The notes under the pieces were generated by a model that worked only from the letters and a program-made list of their open reading frames with translations, had not been told where the DNA came from and ran no database searches. The translations under genes were made by a program, and so were the position numbers. A DNA stretch of 64,000 nt, from NCBI RefSeq assembly GCF_022953055.1, contig NZ_JALJEJ010000010.1:1-64000 (forward strand), written 5' to 3'. Below, in pieces: positions 16,685-25,042 of the stretch (the first letter of the stretch is position 1; every line of letters starts with the position of its first letter). The DNA is from Mucilaginibacter straminoryzae. Its GTDB lineage: Bacteria > Bacteroidota > Bacteroidia > Sphingobacteriales > Sphingobacteriaceae.

Positions 16685-18178
16685 TTAGGCCAGTTCGAGA
16701 ACCTTAGTTGTTCTTTCGCGTGTAGCGTTGGCTAAGGCGGCGTCTTTAGCTAAAGATTGCCCGTAAGAAGGGATCATCTCTTTAAGCTTCGCTTGCCAAT
16801 CGTCGGTCTTCATTTTTGCCTTAAAGCAACGCTCAATCAGGTGTACCATAATAGACACCGATGTAGATGCACCCGGCGATGCACCAAGTAAGGCAGCAAT
16901 GCTTCCATCGGCAGCGGTAACCACTTCGGTACCAAATTCCAGCACACCACCACGTTTAGGATCAGCTTTGATCACCTGCACACGCTGACCGGCTATTTCC
17001 AGCTTCCAGTCTTCGGCTTTTGCGTTAGGATAATAATCGCGCAAAGCTTTCAAGCGATCCTCGGGCGATTGCATAACCTGCCCGATGAGGTACCTGGTCA
17101 ATGGAATATTATCTTTTCCGGCAGAAAGCAGGGGAATGATATTGTTTAATTTTATAGAGGTGAACAGATCCAGCAGTGATCCTTTCTTCAGAAAACGTGT
17201 CGAAAAACCGGCATACGGTCCGAACAGCAAAGCACGCTTGCCATTGATCATACGGGTATCCAGGTGAGGTACAGACATTGGTGGAGAACCTACCGAGGCT
17301 TTACCATAAACTTTAGCATCATGTTTCTTAATCACTTCCGGATCATGGCATACCAACCATTGCCCGCTAACGGGGAACCCGCCGAAGCCTTTACTTTCAG
17401 GTATCCCGGATTGTTGCAGCAGGTGCAATGCACCACCTCCGGCCCCGATAAATACAAATTTTGCTTTAACACGTGTACGTTCGCGGGTTTTTAAGCTTTT
17501 TACGCTAACAGCCCACTCGTCGCCACGGCGTTTAATATCAATCACATCATGGGCCATGTGCATATTTACGCCCGGCTGCTTTTTCAGGTAATCAAAAAGG
17601 TGATTACTCAACGCGCCGAAGTTAACATCTGTACCCAGATCCATTTTAGTGGCAGATACCTTTTCGCCTGCATCGCGACCTTCCATCACCAGCGGAATCC
17701 ACTGCTGCAGAACGGTCTTATCTTCGCTGTACAGCATCTCTTTAAACATATGGTGCTTGCTTAAAGCCTCATAGCGTTTTTTCAGATAGCTTACATTTTC
17801 ATCGCCCCAAACAAAACTCATGTGTGGCACACTATTGATAAAATCTTTAGGAGATTGTACAAATCCTTTTTCAACTAAAAACGACCAGAATTCTTTCGAA
17901 ACCTCAAATTGTTCTGCGATTTTTACCGCCTTTGAGATATCAACCGTTCCGTCATTTAACTGGGGGGTATAGTTCAGTTCGCAAAATGCAGAGTGCCCTG
18001 TACCTGCGTTATTCATGGCGTCAGAACTTTCTGCTGCAATTTCATCAAGCCTTTCAAAAATTTCGATCGTAAGATCTGGCTGTAATGCTTTTAACATCAC
18101 ACCAAGTGTAGCGCTCATGATCCCTGCACCGATTAATACTACGTCTGCTTTTTGATTTAAAGTTGTTGATGTACCCAT
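16685..18178 (-). CDS. mqo: Malate:quinone oxidoreductase
   Basis: A 497-residue FAD enzyme that oxidises malate to oxaloacetate at the membrane and passes electrons to quinone. The dinucleotide-binding motif is VVLIGAGIMSATLG near the N-terminus, followed by FERLDEIAAESSDAMNNAGTGHSA, FVWGDENVSYLKKR and the C-terminal GASPGASTSVSIMV, all hallmarks of Mqo. Length matches the family (about 490-500). I chose the ATG at 18178; the frame extends nine codons further to 18205 but those residues are not family-like. It stands as a single gene. Confidence 0.95.
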   Translation of the reverse strand: MGTSTTLNQKADVVLIGAGIMSATLGVMLKALQPDLTIEIFERLDEIAAESSDAMNNAGTGHSAFCELNYTPQLNDGTVDISKAVKIAEQFEVSKEFWSFLVEKGFVQSPKDFINSVPHMSFVWGDENVSYLKKRYEALSKHHMFKEMLYSEDKTVLQQWIPLVMEGRDAGEKVSATKMDLGTDVNFGALSNHLFDYLKKQPGVNMHMAHDVIDIKRRGDEWAVSVKSLKTRERTRVKAKFVFIGAGGGALHLLQQSGIPESKGFGGFPVSGQWLVCHDPEVIKKHDAKVYGKASVGSPPMSVPHLDTRMINGKRALLFGPYAGFSTRFLKKGSLLDLFTSIKLNNIIPLLSAGKDNIPLTRYLIGQVMQSPEDRLKALRDYYPNAKAEDWKLEIAGQRVQVIKADPKRGGVLEFGTEVVTAADGSIAALLGASPGASTSVSIMVHLIERCFKAKMKTDDWQAKLKEMIPSYGQSLAKDAALANATRERTTKVLELA

Positions 18179-18538
18179 TATTTCTAAAGAATGTAGACCA
18201 TTCAATTCTTTTGCATATTTACCAAAATAATTGAATAGCTTGAATATGTAAACCGTAATTTTTACAATTCAATTGTGTTTAAAACGCATATTTGGGGTTT
18301 TAATACCCAAAACCATTTTTATTATTTCGTATTGTCGCTATTCACGATAAAAACAAATTTTGGTGTTATAACATCACACGTATAGACGCATGTTTTTACC
18401 TCTCACAAGTGTTAACCCGGCAGGCTTTGCTTTGTTTAGCCAGCCATGTTATTTGCCATGTAATACATATTTTACCAAGTAAAATTACAACTGCGCGAAA
18501 GAAAGCACACCATTTGCTACGAAGCTTTAAAAGTGCGT
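18179..18538. other. Intergenic region between mqo and a small membrane-protein gene
   Basis: These 360 bases contain the mqo promoter region, AT-rich near 18220-18380. A rightward frame that would begin at 18409 has unlikely composition and no good start, and I do not consider it coding. No structured RNA was recognised. Confidence 0.4.
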
Positions 18539-18685
18539 ATGAGAAGCCCGGGGTACAGAACCTATATTTACTTATTTATATTACTGATAATTATGCTGAT
18601 AGGCTGGCGTTATTGCAGCGATCATCAGCAAAATACGCCTTCGGGAAATGCGCCTATCGGCAATGGTAACCACCCGGATCATTAA
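18539..18685 (+). CDS. Candidate 48-residue single-pass membrane protein
   Basis: A short frame beginning MRSPGYRTYIYLFILLIIML. One strongly hydrophobic helix (residues 8-22) is followed by a short polar tail rich in Asn, Gly and Pro (GNAPIGNGNHPDH). The positive-inside pattern (Arg 2 and 7 before the helix) predicts an exported tail. No homologue is recognised. Coding potential is suggested only by the clean helix-plus-tail layout; an in-frame GTG two codons upstream is an alternative start. It overlaps a longer, less plausible frame. Confidence 0.45.
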   Translation: MRSPGYRTYIYLFILLIIMLIGWRYCSDHQQNTPSGNAPIGNGNHPDH

Positions 18686-18794
18686 CAAAAGCTTAATGTT
18701 CAATTAAATTGATTTTTGTTAACTTAGGGGAAACATTACGTATAAGTACCTGTTTGTTTTAGGGTAACAACTTCGAAACTAAAACGCCCCCGCC

Positions 18795-19085
18795 ATGATA
18801 CTTTGTGAAACAGAATGGTACAACAACTTTTTATTTGCTGTTGAACCGCAAAAGACCAGTTTTCGTGCGATAGATCCGCTGGAAGATGACGATCTGGGTT
18901 TCGATCCCGGTGCAGATGAAGATGATGATGATCTGGATTTTGACCCGGGTGCGGATGAAGAGGACGAAAATTTCGATGACGAGATGAACGACGAGGACGA
19001 CCTGCACGAAATACGAGTAGGGGATGACCTTGGCGAACCTGACCCGGAAGATGATGATCATCTGCCGGAAGATGATTTTCAATAA
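18795..19085 (+). CDS. Extremely acidic Asp/Glu-rich protein
   Basis: A 96-residue protein in which roughly half of the residues after position 28 are Asp or Glu. A tandem repeat is visible: LGFDPGADEDDDD followed by LDFDPGADEEDEN. The first 25 residues (MILCETEWYNNFLFAVEP) are not acidic. No family is recognised. Calcium binding, charge mimicry or simple disorder are possible, none shown. It ends directly against the stop of the convergent YjbQ gene. Confidence 0.65.
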   Translation: MILCETEWYNNFLFAVEPQKTSFRAIDPLEDDDLGFDPGADEDDDDLDFDPGADEEDENFDDEMNDEDDLHEIRVGDDLGEPDPEDDDHLPEDDFQ

Positions 19086-19508
19086 TTATTCACCCCAAGC
19101 TGTCACTACCAGTTTTCTGCTGCCGCCGTAGTCGCGGTGCTCGCACAAATAAATTCCCTGCCAGGTGCCAAGCGCCGGCCTTCCGTTGGTGATGGGGATA
19201 GTGACAGATGCACCCAACAGCGATGATTTGAGATGCGCAGGCATATCGTCGGCACCTTCATAATCATGCTGATAGTCCGGGTCGTTTTCACGCACCGCTT
19301 TATTAAACCACATTTCAAAATCGAGCCTTACGGTGGGGTCGGCATTTTCATTGATGGTTAGGGAAGCAGAGGTATGCTGTATGAAAACCTGGCAAATACC
19401 CGTGTTGATCTGACTTATTTCCGGCAATGCGCGAAGTATCTCTGAAGTGATCAAATGAAATCCTCTTCTTTTTTGCGGTAGTTGAAGATGTGTTTGGAAT
19501 ATTTTCAT
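19086..19508 (-). CDS. YjbQ family protein (secondary thiamine-phosphate synthase type, UPF0047)
   Basis: A 140-residue protein of the UPF0047/YjbQ family. Conserved blocks are GFHLITSEIL, GICQVFIQHTSASLTINENAD, the DMPAHLKSSLLGASVTIP block and GTWQGIYLCEHRDYGG. Family members carry weak thiamine-phosphate synthase activity, but their main role is unclear. Length is normal. Confidence 0.9.
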   Translation of the reverse strand: MKIFQTHLQLPQKRRGFHLITSEILRALPEISQINTGICQVFIQHTSASLTINENADPTVRLDFEMWFNKAVRENDPDYQHDYEGADDMPAHLKSSLLGASVTIPITNGRPALGTWQGIYLCEHRDYGGSRKLVVTAWGE

Positions 19509-19675
19509 CGCCGTAAGATACTAACTATTCAAAATAATGCCATTGCAGGTAGGCGCTATCGCGAACTTGTAAAAGTCGTTATCGAGGATGGGTTTGAGCG
19601 ATGTTGTAACTGTTTTAATCAGGTGAAAATGATCTTTAATCCTCAAACAAAAGATTATTTTATCAACGTAAGCTG

Positions 19676-20770
19676 CTAGGCTTTAAATGTTATGGCAAAA
19701 CAAGCCCCTTCATTGATCTTACTATCAAGACTGATTTGCCCGCCCAAAGCAGTAACATGGTTGTAGATGAGATACAGGCCAATTCCCTTGCTGTCCGAAT
19801 GTTCGGAAAAGCGCTGGTTCAGCCCAAATACCTTGTCTTTTACATTGTCCATGTCAAATCCAATGCCCTCGTCGCGGAAGATCAATTGCTTGCGTTCCCC
19901 GTTCAATCGTGTACTAATTTTTATGACCGGCGCAGCATTGGGTTTTGCATATTTAATGGAATTCGTGATCAGGTTTAGCAAGATACTTTCCAGGTAAGTT
20001 CGGTTAAAATCTATGTTTTGAAAGGCCGAAAAATCAAGTTGGATCTTCACCCTCATAGTATCTATCAGCGATTGCAGGGATATCAAAACCCTTTCTACAG
20101 CATCGTAGAGATTGAGGGATTCCACCTTAATGCCAAACTCTTTTTTCAGGGTGAAGGTGTCCAGGTAATTATCGAGTGTGGATTTTAAGTTAGCTGTTGC
20201 ATCGCGCAGCATTTGTATAATTTCCAGCGTTTGTTCATCCTCAATCTTAGACGTATCCAGGTAGCTGAAAACAGACAAAAGGTTATTCACCGGTGCCCGA
20301 AGATCATGTGAGGTGGTATACGTAAGCTGTTTCAATTCGTTGTTAACATGGGTCAGCGTAGCAATTTGTTCGTTTCGCTGTTCTTCTATCTTCTTTTGAA
20401 AGGTAATGTCTTTTGCTACTGCAAAAACCACTTTGTCACTTTCAATGGGCATTGAAGTCCAGCTGAGCCACACTGTCTCGTTGTTTTTGGTAAGGTACCT
20501 GTTTTCGAAATTCAGCAACGGAGCATTATTGTAAAGCGACTCTCTCTTGCTTGTGGTAAGATCGCGATCATCCGGATGAACAAAATCGTTAATCGGGCGC
20601 GAGAAAAGCTCTTCTGTACTGTAACCTAAAGTTCTGCTTACACTCGGGTTTATCCGTTTAAAATAACCATCATAACCGGCAATGCAAATCAACGCCGGCG
20701 ATAGTTCAAAGAATTTCTCGAGTTTATCTGCCTGGTTTTCGGCGTTGTTGTTTCCCTGATATTCCTTCAT
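19676..20770 (-). CDS. PAS domain sensor histidine kinase
   Basis: A 364-residue cytosolic kinase without membrane segments. A PAS domain spans about 15-130 (CIAGYDGYFKRINPS, GYSTEELFSRP, FVHPDDRD, FAVAKDIT), then HisKA with TTSHDLRAPVNNLL and HATPase_c with LITNSIKYAKPN, FRDEGIGFD and GIGLYLIYNHV. It ends soon after the kinase domain, so it has no receiver. A partner response regulator is not adjacent. The ATG at 20770 is used; a GTG at 20800 in frame would add ten residues. Confidence 0.88.
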   Translation of the reverse strand: MKEYQGNNNAENQADKLEKFFELSPALICIAGYDGYFKRINPSVSRTLGYSTEELFSRPINDFVHPDDRDLTTSKRESLYNNAPLLNFENRYLTKNNETVWLSWTSMPIESDKVVFAVAKDITFQKKIEEQRNEQIATLTHVNNELKQLTYTTSHDLRAPVNNLLSVFSYLDTSKIEDEQTLEIIQMLRDATANLKSTLDNYLDTFTLKKEFGIKVESLNLYDAVERVLISLQSLIDTMRVKIQLDFSAFQNIDFNRTYLESILLNLITNSIKYAKPNAAPVIKISTRLNGERKQLIFRDEGIGFDMDNVKDKVFGLNQRFSEHSDSKGIGLYLIYNHVTALGGQISLDSKINEGACFAITFKA

Positions 20771-20970
20771 CTCAGCAGGTTGCGAATTGGTTAAATGCAC
20801 AGTTTTACAGTTAAGTTAGGATAACGTTACGGTTCGGCTAAATTATTAAACTGTCGTGGGAAAATTATGATTTTTGTGTTGAAAGTGAGTAAGTTGTTAT
20901 TGTTGTTTGAAAGAATAAGCTTATTCTGATTATTGTTGCGTCAGTTAAATTGAAAATTCTAATAGGCTTA

Positions 20971-21012
20971 AAAACAAGGAAGCCTTTGCAATTGCAAAGG
21001 CTTCCTTGTTTT
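20971..21012 (-). terminator. Perfect 21-bp inverted repeat, terminator of the porin operon
   Basis: The sequence from 20971 to 20991 is repeated in exact inverted form at 20992-21012 (arms ending in AAGCCTTTGCAA and TTGCAAAGGCTT), with A and T runs at the ends. It lies just past the stop of the leftward FadL-like gene and could stop transcription in both directions. Confidence 0.85.
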
Positions 21013-21038
21013 ATTATTCGAAAGCTGAGGATCTTTCT

Positions 21039-22496
21039 TTAGAAACGCAATCCCAGGGTAAGGAATACGTTGTCGTAAGTACTCTTCATCGAAGCGCCAT
21101 AGTTGGTTGTTAAATCATAAGGTGGATAAACGGTGCTATTATTGGTGATATGGCTGTAAGCCGCATCAATAAAGTAGCTTCCGAAACGGTAACCAATACC
21201 TGCGGTTGCAGTATTCATGTTGCCGCTTTCTGATTTCATTGGGTTACCCTGTGTACCGTAACCGCCACGGAAATAAAGCTGATCAAGTTTTAATTCAGCA
21301 CCTACACGGGCATTAACCACAGAACGGTATAAACGTTTAATGTCGTTATTGTCCTGCTGATCAGTGTCGTAATCCAGGTGGATGCTTGAGTAATCCTGGT
21401 ATTCCACATCACCTGTTATGAAACCATATTTGCCCAAAAAGAAGGCGATACCACCGGCCAGTTTAAGCGGCGTGCGGAAATTATAGGTATATGGATAATT
21501 ATCGCCGTTGCTTCCGCTGAAACCGTTGTTTAGCGTAGTTCTTAGACCTTCATTATAATTATCGTCAACCTTGTACCAGGTTGGGGTAGTTAAGCTACCA
21601 CCGATACGAACAGCCTCAACAGGTTTGTAAATAAAACCCAGTTTTAGGTTTACACCAGTACCGCGTGATTGCTGGTCCTGGCTAAAGGTAGAGTTGTAGG
21701 CCCGGTTTGCAGTAGTGGTATTGTTATTTTCGAATACCGAAGCTGTTCCGGTTTCTACAAATGCACTTTGCATATTGTAACGGATGCTCGCGATGCCCAT
21801 ACCTAAACCCAAGTAAAGCTTATTGCTGTAGTTAGTACCTAAAGACAGGTTAATTTCTGATTGACCGCCGGTAGAAACCACATTTCTGCTTTGGCCAACG
21901 GTTCCGCTTACTACGTTGCTTTTGTATGCATTGGCGCTATTATAAAAGTCAATCAAATTTTGATCATACGCCCAGCCCGCTAGCCCGCCATTTACCCCAA
22001 ATTGATTGGCCTGCGCTGCATAGTATTGCGCAATATTGTTTTGGTTATTCTGGCCGTTGTAGTACGTGTTCTGGTAAAAATTATTAGTTCTGGCATAAGC
22101 AATACCAAAGTTTAAACTTAACCAGCCCTGGGTTTTGTCTGCACCACGGGCGCTGTTCAGTTTAGAATAGAACAATACCGAAGCATTGTTCAAGTTCAAC
22201 GCGCTTTTATTGGCCGTATTAGCACTACCGAAGTAACCGGCGTTTACATTAGAGCCATTATACTCTGGCGTGATGCTTAACTCAGAGTGGGTAAAGAAAC
22301 CTGTCCCCGCAGGGTTACCGCTGATGGAGCTCAGATCCCCGCCGATGGCTGTACCCGCGTTTCCGATACCTTTAATACGTGCTGTTGAGCCTGTGTTGAA
22401 GGAAGAGAACCTTACGGCATCCTGCGCATACTGCGCATAAGTTGTTTGGGCCGCTGCTACTATAGCTGCGGTAGCAAGTAAATGTCTTATATTCAT
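21039..22496 (-). CDS. OmpP1/FadL family outer-membrane transporter
   Basis: A 485-residue outer-membrane beta-barrel. A signal peptide (MNIRHLLATAAIVAAAQTTY, cleaved near AQYAQ) is followed by the typical N-terminal region GIGNAGTAIGGDLSSISGNPAG. The rest alternates in beta-strand fashion and ends in LTLGLRF with a terminal Phe, the barrel assembly signal. FadL relatives take up hydrophobic compounds; the substrate here is unknown. It lies 24 bases after a Tyr/Gly-rich lipoprotein gene and is probably co-transcribed with it. Confidence 0.87.
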   Translation of the reverse strand: MNIRHLLATAAIVAAAQTTYAQYAQDAVRFSSFNTGSTARIKGIGNAGTAIGGDLSSISGNPAGTGFFTHSELSITPEYNGSNVNAGYFGSANTANKSALNLNNASVLFYSKLNSARGADKTQGWLSLNFGIAYARTNNFYQNTYYNGQNNQNNIAQYYAAQANQFGVNGGLAGWAYDQNLIDFYNSANAYKSNVVSGTVGQSRNVVSTGGQSEINLSLGTNYSNKLYLGLGMGIASIRYNMQSAFVETGTASVFENNNTTTANRAYNSTFSQDQQSRGTGVNLKLGFIYKPVEAVRIGGSLTTPTWYKVDDNYNEGLRTTLNNGFSGSNGDNYPYTYNFRTPLKLAGGIAFFLGKYGFITGDVEYQDYSSIHLDYDTDQQDNNDIKRLYRSVVNARVGAELKLDQLYFRGGYGTQGNPMKSESGNMNTATAGIGYRFGSYFIDAAYSHITNNSTVYPPYDLTTNYGASMKSTYDNVFLTLGLRF

Positions 22497-22520
22497 TAAT
22501 GATAGGCTTTTGTCAAAAAA

Positions 22521-23369
22521 TTATGGTCTTCCCGGACGAGCACCGCCACCGCCGCTGCTGCTACCGCTACTACTGCTGCCACCACCGCTATAGCTTGGCG
22601 CAGAATTAGTACTTCTTGGCGATGGCTGCGGCTGATAGGTTGGGTAATCATTCCTTGCTGGGCGTGAAGGTCTGCTTTGGCCATAGTTACCATTGTTACC
22701 GCCATAGCCGTTTGTTTGCGTACGGCCAGAGTTCACACTTCTACCCGGATAGTACCCGCTGTTAGGGTAAGCGCCGTTGTATCCAATATTGCCTGTACCA
22801 CGGGTAGCAAACGCGCCATTAGGTGTGCCTGATCCGCGGTATGGACGAGGTGTACCACGGTAGCCATTTCCATAGGCAGAATAAACGCCCCAGAACGGAT
22901 AGCCACCACCATAACCTACACCCCAGTAGGAGTAAGGCGAATAATAACCATAGCCATAAGGGCTGTAGCCATACCCGTAATATGGGCTTCCCCAGCCGTA
23001 GCTTAAGCCGAAACCTAAACCAAACCCGCTGTAGGCATAACCATTCCAGCCGTAATTATAGGCTGCCGAGTATGGTGAATAGCCGTAATAGTAATCGTCG
23101 TAAAAATTAAATGGCGAGTAATAGCTGAAGCGATTGATGCGCGATGCGTAGCTGTCATAGTAGTAGTAATCGTCATCGGTGTAGTTATTGTACACATCCT
23201 GACGGTAACCTGGCGCTTGCGCTGTATACACCGGCTCATCGCCTGCCTTGGCCTTGGTGTAATACACATCATCATCTGCTACCGCAGTTGATGCCATTTT
23301 CTGAGTGGAACATGAAGCCAGTGCCAGGGCAGAAAGCAGCACTGCAGCCCCGATTATATTGCGTTTCAT
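22521..23369 (-). CDS. Tyr/Gly-rich lipoprotein
   Basis: A 282-residue predicted lipoprotein with lipobox LALASC (Cys20). Residues 55-180 are extraordinarily rich in Tyr, Gly, Ser and Phe, with many YGYSPY-type units; the C-terminal third is Pro, Asn, Arg and Ser rich and ends in a GGGSSSSGSSSGGGG tract. Such low-complexity tails are probably disordered or self-associating. It is the first gene of a pair with the FadL-like porin. No enzymatic domain is seen. Confidence 0.8.
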   Translation of the reverse strand: MKRNIIGAAVLLSALALASCSTQKMASTAVADDDVYYTKAKAGDEPVYTAQAPGYRQDVYNNYTDDDYYYYDSYASRINRFSYYSPFNFYDDYYYGYSPYSAAYNYGWNGYAYSGFGLGFGLSYGWGSPYYGYGYSPYGYGYYSPYSYWGVGYGGGYPFWGVYSAYGNGYRGTPRPYRGSGTPNGAFATRGTGNIGYNGAYPNSGYYPGRSVNSGRTQTNGYGGNNGNYGQSRPSRPARNDYPTYQPQPSPRSTNSAPSYSGGGSSSSGSSSGGGGARPGRP

Positions 23370-23473
23370 TTTCTGAGAAGTTTAAAGTTCAAGTTCATAT
23401 AAAGGTTTAAATTTATAAATTTGACGGCAAAACTACGTATTTCAATAGTCAAATTTCATTCCACAATATATTT

Positions 23474-24946
23474 ATGAGCAAGGGGATCATTAGTAAAGAC
23501 GAAGATTATTCACAATGGTTTAATGAGTTAGTAATAAAAGCTGATTTAGCTGAATATTCCCCCGTGAGAGGCTGTATGATAATTAAGCCTTACGGCTACT
23601 CAATCTGGGAAAAAATGCAGACCGTTTTAGACAAAATGTTTAAAGATACCGGCCATAGCAATGCTTACTTCCCGTTGTTCATACCAAAATCTTTTTTTTC
23701 AAAAGAAGCCAGCCACGTAGATGGTTTTGCTAAAGAATGTGCAGTTGTTACTCACTACAGGTTGAAAAACGATGGTGAAGGTAATATTATTGTTGATGAA
23801 GAAGCAAAATTAGAAGAAGAACTGATTGTTCGCCCAACTTCTGAAACCATCATCTGGAATACTTACAAAGGCTGGATCCAGTCATACCGCGATTTGCCTA
23901 TCCTGGTTAACCAATGGGCCAACGTTGTACGCTGGGAAATGCGCACCAGGTTGTTCTTGCGTACCAGCGAATTTTTATGGCAGGAAGGCCATACCGCGCA
24001 CGCTACTTCAGAAGAGGCGATTGCAGAAGCAGAGCAAATGCTGGAAGTTTATGCAGATTTTGTGGAGAACTGGCTGGCTGTACCGGTTGTGAAAGGCCGT
24101 AAAACCCCTAGTGAGCGTTTTGCAGGTGCTTTGGATACTTATTGTATTGAGGCGCTGATGCAGGATGGTAAAGCCTTACAAGCTGGTACATCGCACTTTT
24201 TAGGTCAGAACTTTGCGAAGGCGTTCGACGTTAAATTTTCTGATAAAGAGAATAAGCAGGATTATGTTTGGGCTACCTCGTGGGGCGTTTCTACTCGCCT
24301 GATGGGCGCGCTGATCATGTCCCACTCTGATGATGCCGGTTTAGTGCTCCCTCCAAAATTAGCGCCGATCCAGGTGGTGGTTGTGCCGATCTACAAGCAC
24401 CAGGAAGAACTGGATAATATCCGCAATTATGTAAACAGTTTAAGCGCAGAGTTAAAGGCAAAAGGCATCAGCATCAAATTTGACGACCGCGACACGCAAC
24501 GCCCGGGCTTTAAATTTGCCGAGTATGAGCTGAAAGGTGTGCCGCTTCGTGTAGCTATCGGTAGCCGCGATATGCAGAACGGAACTGTAGAACTGGCTCG
24601 TCGGGATACCAAAACCAAAGAGACGACAACGCAGGAAGGACTTGCAGCTAAAATTGAAGGCTTGCTGGAAGAAATTCAGCAGAATATTTTTGATAAGGCG
24701 TTCAAATTCAGGGAAGAAAACATTACCAAGGTTGACGACTATGAAGAGTTTAAACGTCTGCTGGACGAGAAACCAGGCTTTATTGCTGCCCACTGGGATG
24801 GAACGCCGGAAACAGAGCAGCGCATTAAAGACGAAACCAAGGCTACTATACGTTGTATACCATTGAATAACCCACAGGAAGAAGGTAAGTGTATCTTAAC
24901 TGGTAGACCGTCTAAAGAGCGGGTATTATTCGCGAGGGCGTATTAA
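23474..24946 (+). CDS. proS: Prolyl-tRNA synthetase (archaeal/eukaryal-type)
   Basis: A 490-residue class II aminoacyl-tRNA synthetase that charges tRNA-Pro. Motif 2 region (VVRWEMRTRLFLRTSEFLWQ) and the RPTSETIIW block are present, and the short form without the bacterial editing insert plus the C-terminal zinc-type extension marks the archaeal/eukaryal-like ProS common in Bacteroidota. The ATG at 23474 starts MSKGIISKDEDYSQWFNELV as in relatives. A TAAATTTG at 23416-23423 resembles the -7 element. Confidence 0.95.
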   Translation: MSKGIISKDEDYSQWFNELVIKADLAEYSPVRGCMIIKPYGYSIWEKMQTVLDKMFKDTGHSNAYFPLFIPKSFFSKEASHVDGFAKECAVVTHYRLKNDGEGNIIVDEEAKLEEELIVRPTSETIIWNTYKGWIQSYRDLPILVNQWANVVRWEMRTRLFLRTSEFLWQEGHTAHATSEEAIAEAEQMLEVYADFVENWLAVPVVKGRKTPSERFAGALDTYCIEALMQDGKALQAGTSHFLGQNFAKAFDVKFSDKENKQDYVWATSWGVSTRLMGALIMSHSDDAGLVLPPKLAPIQVVVVPIYKHQEELDNIRNYVNSLSAELKAKGISIKFDDRDTQRPGFKFAEYELKGVPLRVAIGSRDMQNGTVELARRDTKTKETTTQEGLAAKIEGLLEEIQQNIFDKAFKFREENITKVDDYEEFKRLLDEKPGFIAAHWDGTPETEQRIKDETKATIRCIPLNNPQEEGKCILTGRPSKERVLFARAY

Positions 24947-25036
24947 GTAGCCCCACCTAAATCCTCCCCGGTAGGGAGGACTTTGATATAATGAAATTTA
25001 CTAGCCCCTCTCTACCGGAGAGGGGTTGGGGAGAGG
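24947..25036. repeat. Palindromic intergenic repeat of the Sphingobacteriaceae GGGG/CCCC type
   Basis: Two half-elements face each other. The left half contains the hairpin CCTCCCCGGTAGGGAGG, the right half CCCCTCTCTACCGGAGAGGGG followed by TTGGGGAGAGGC. Read on opposite strands the halves are alike, so the unit is an imperfect large inverted repeat. Elements of this look are scattered through related genomes. It ends seven bases before the metB-like start. Confidence 0.7.
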
Positions 25037-25042
25037 CATTGA

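Noticed and set aside
18409..18669. 86-codon plus-strand frame after mqo
   Set aside because: Odd composition and no start signal; the overlapping 48-codon frame is more protein-like.
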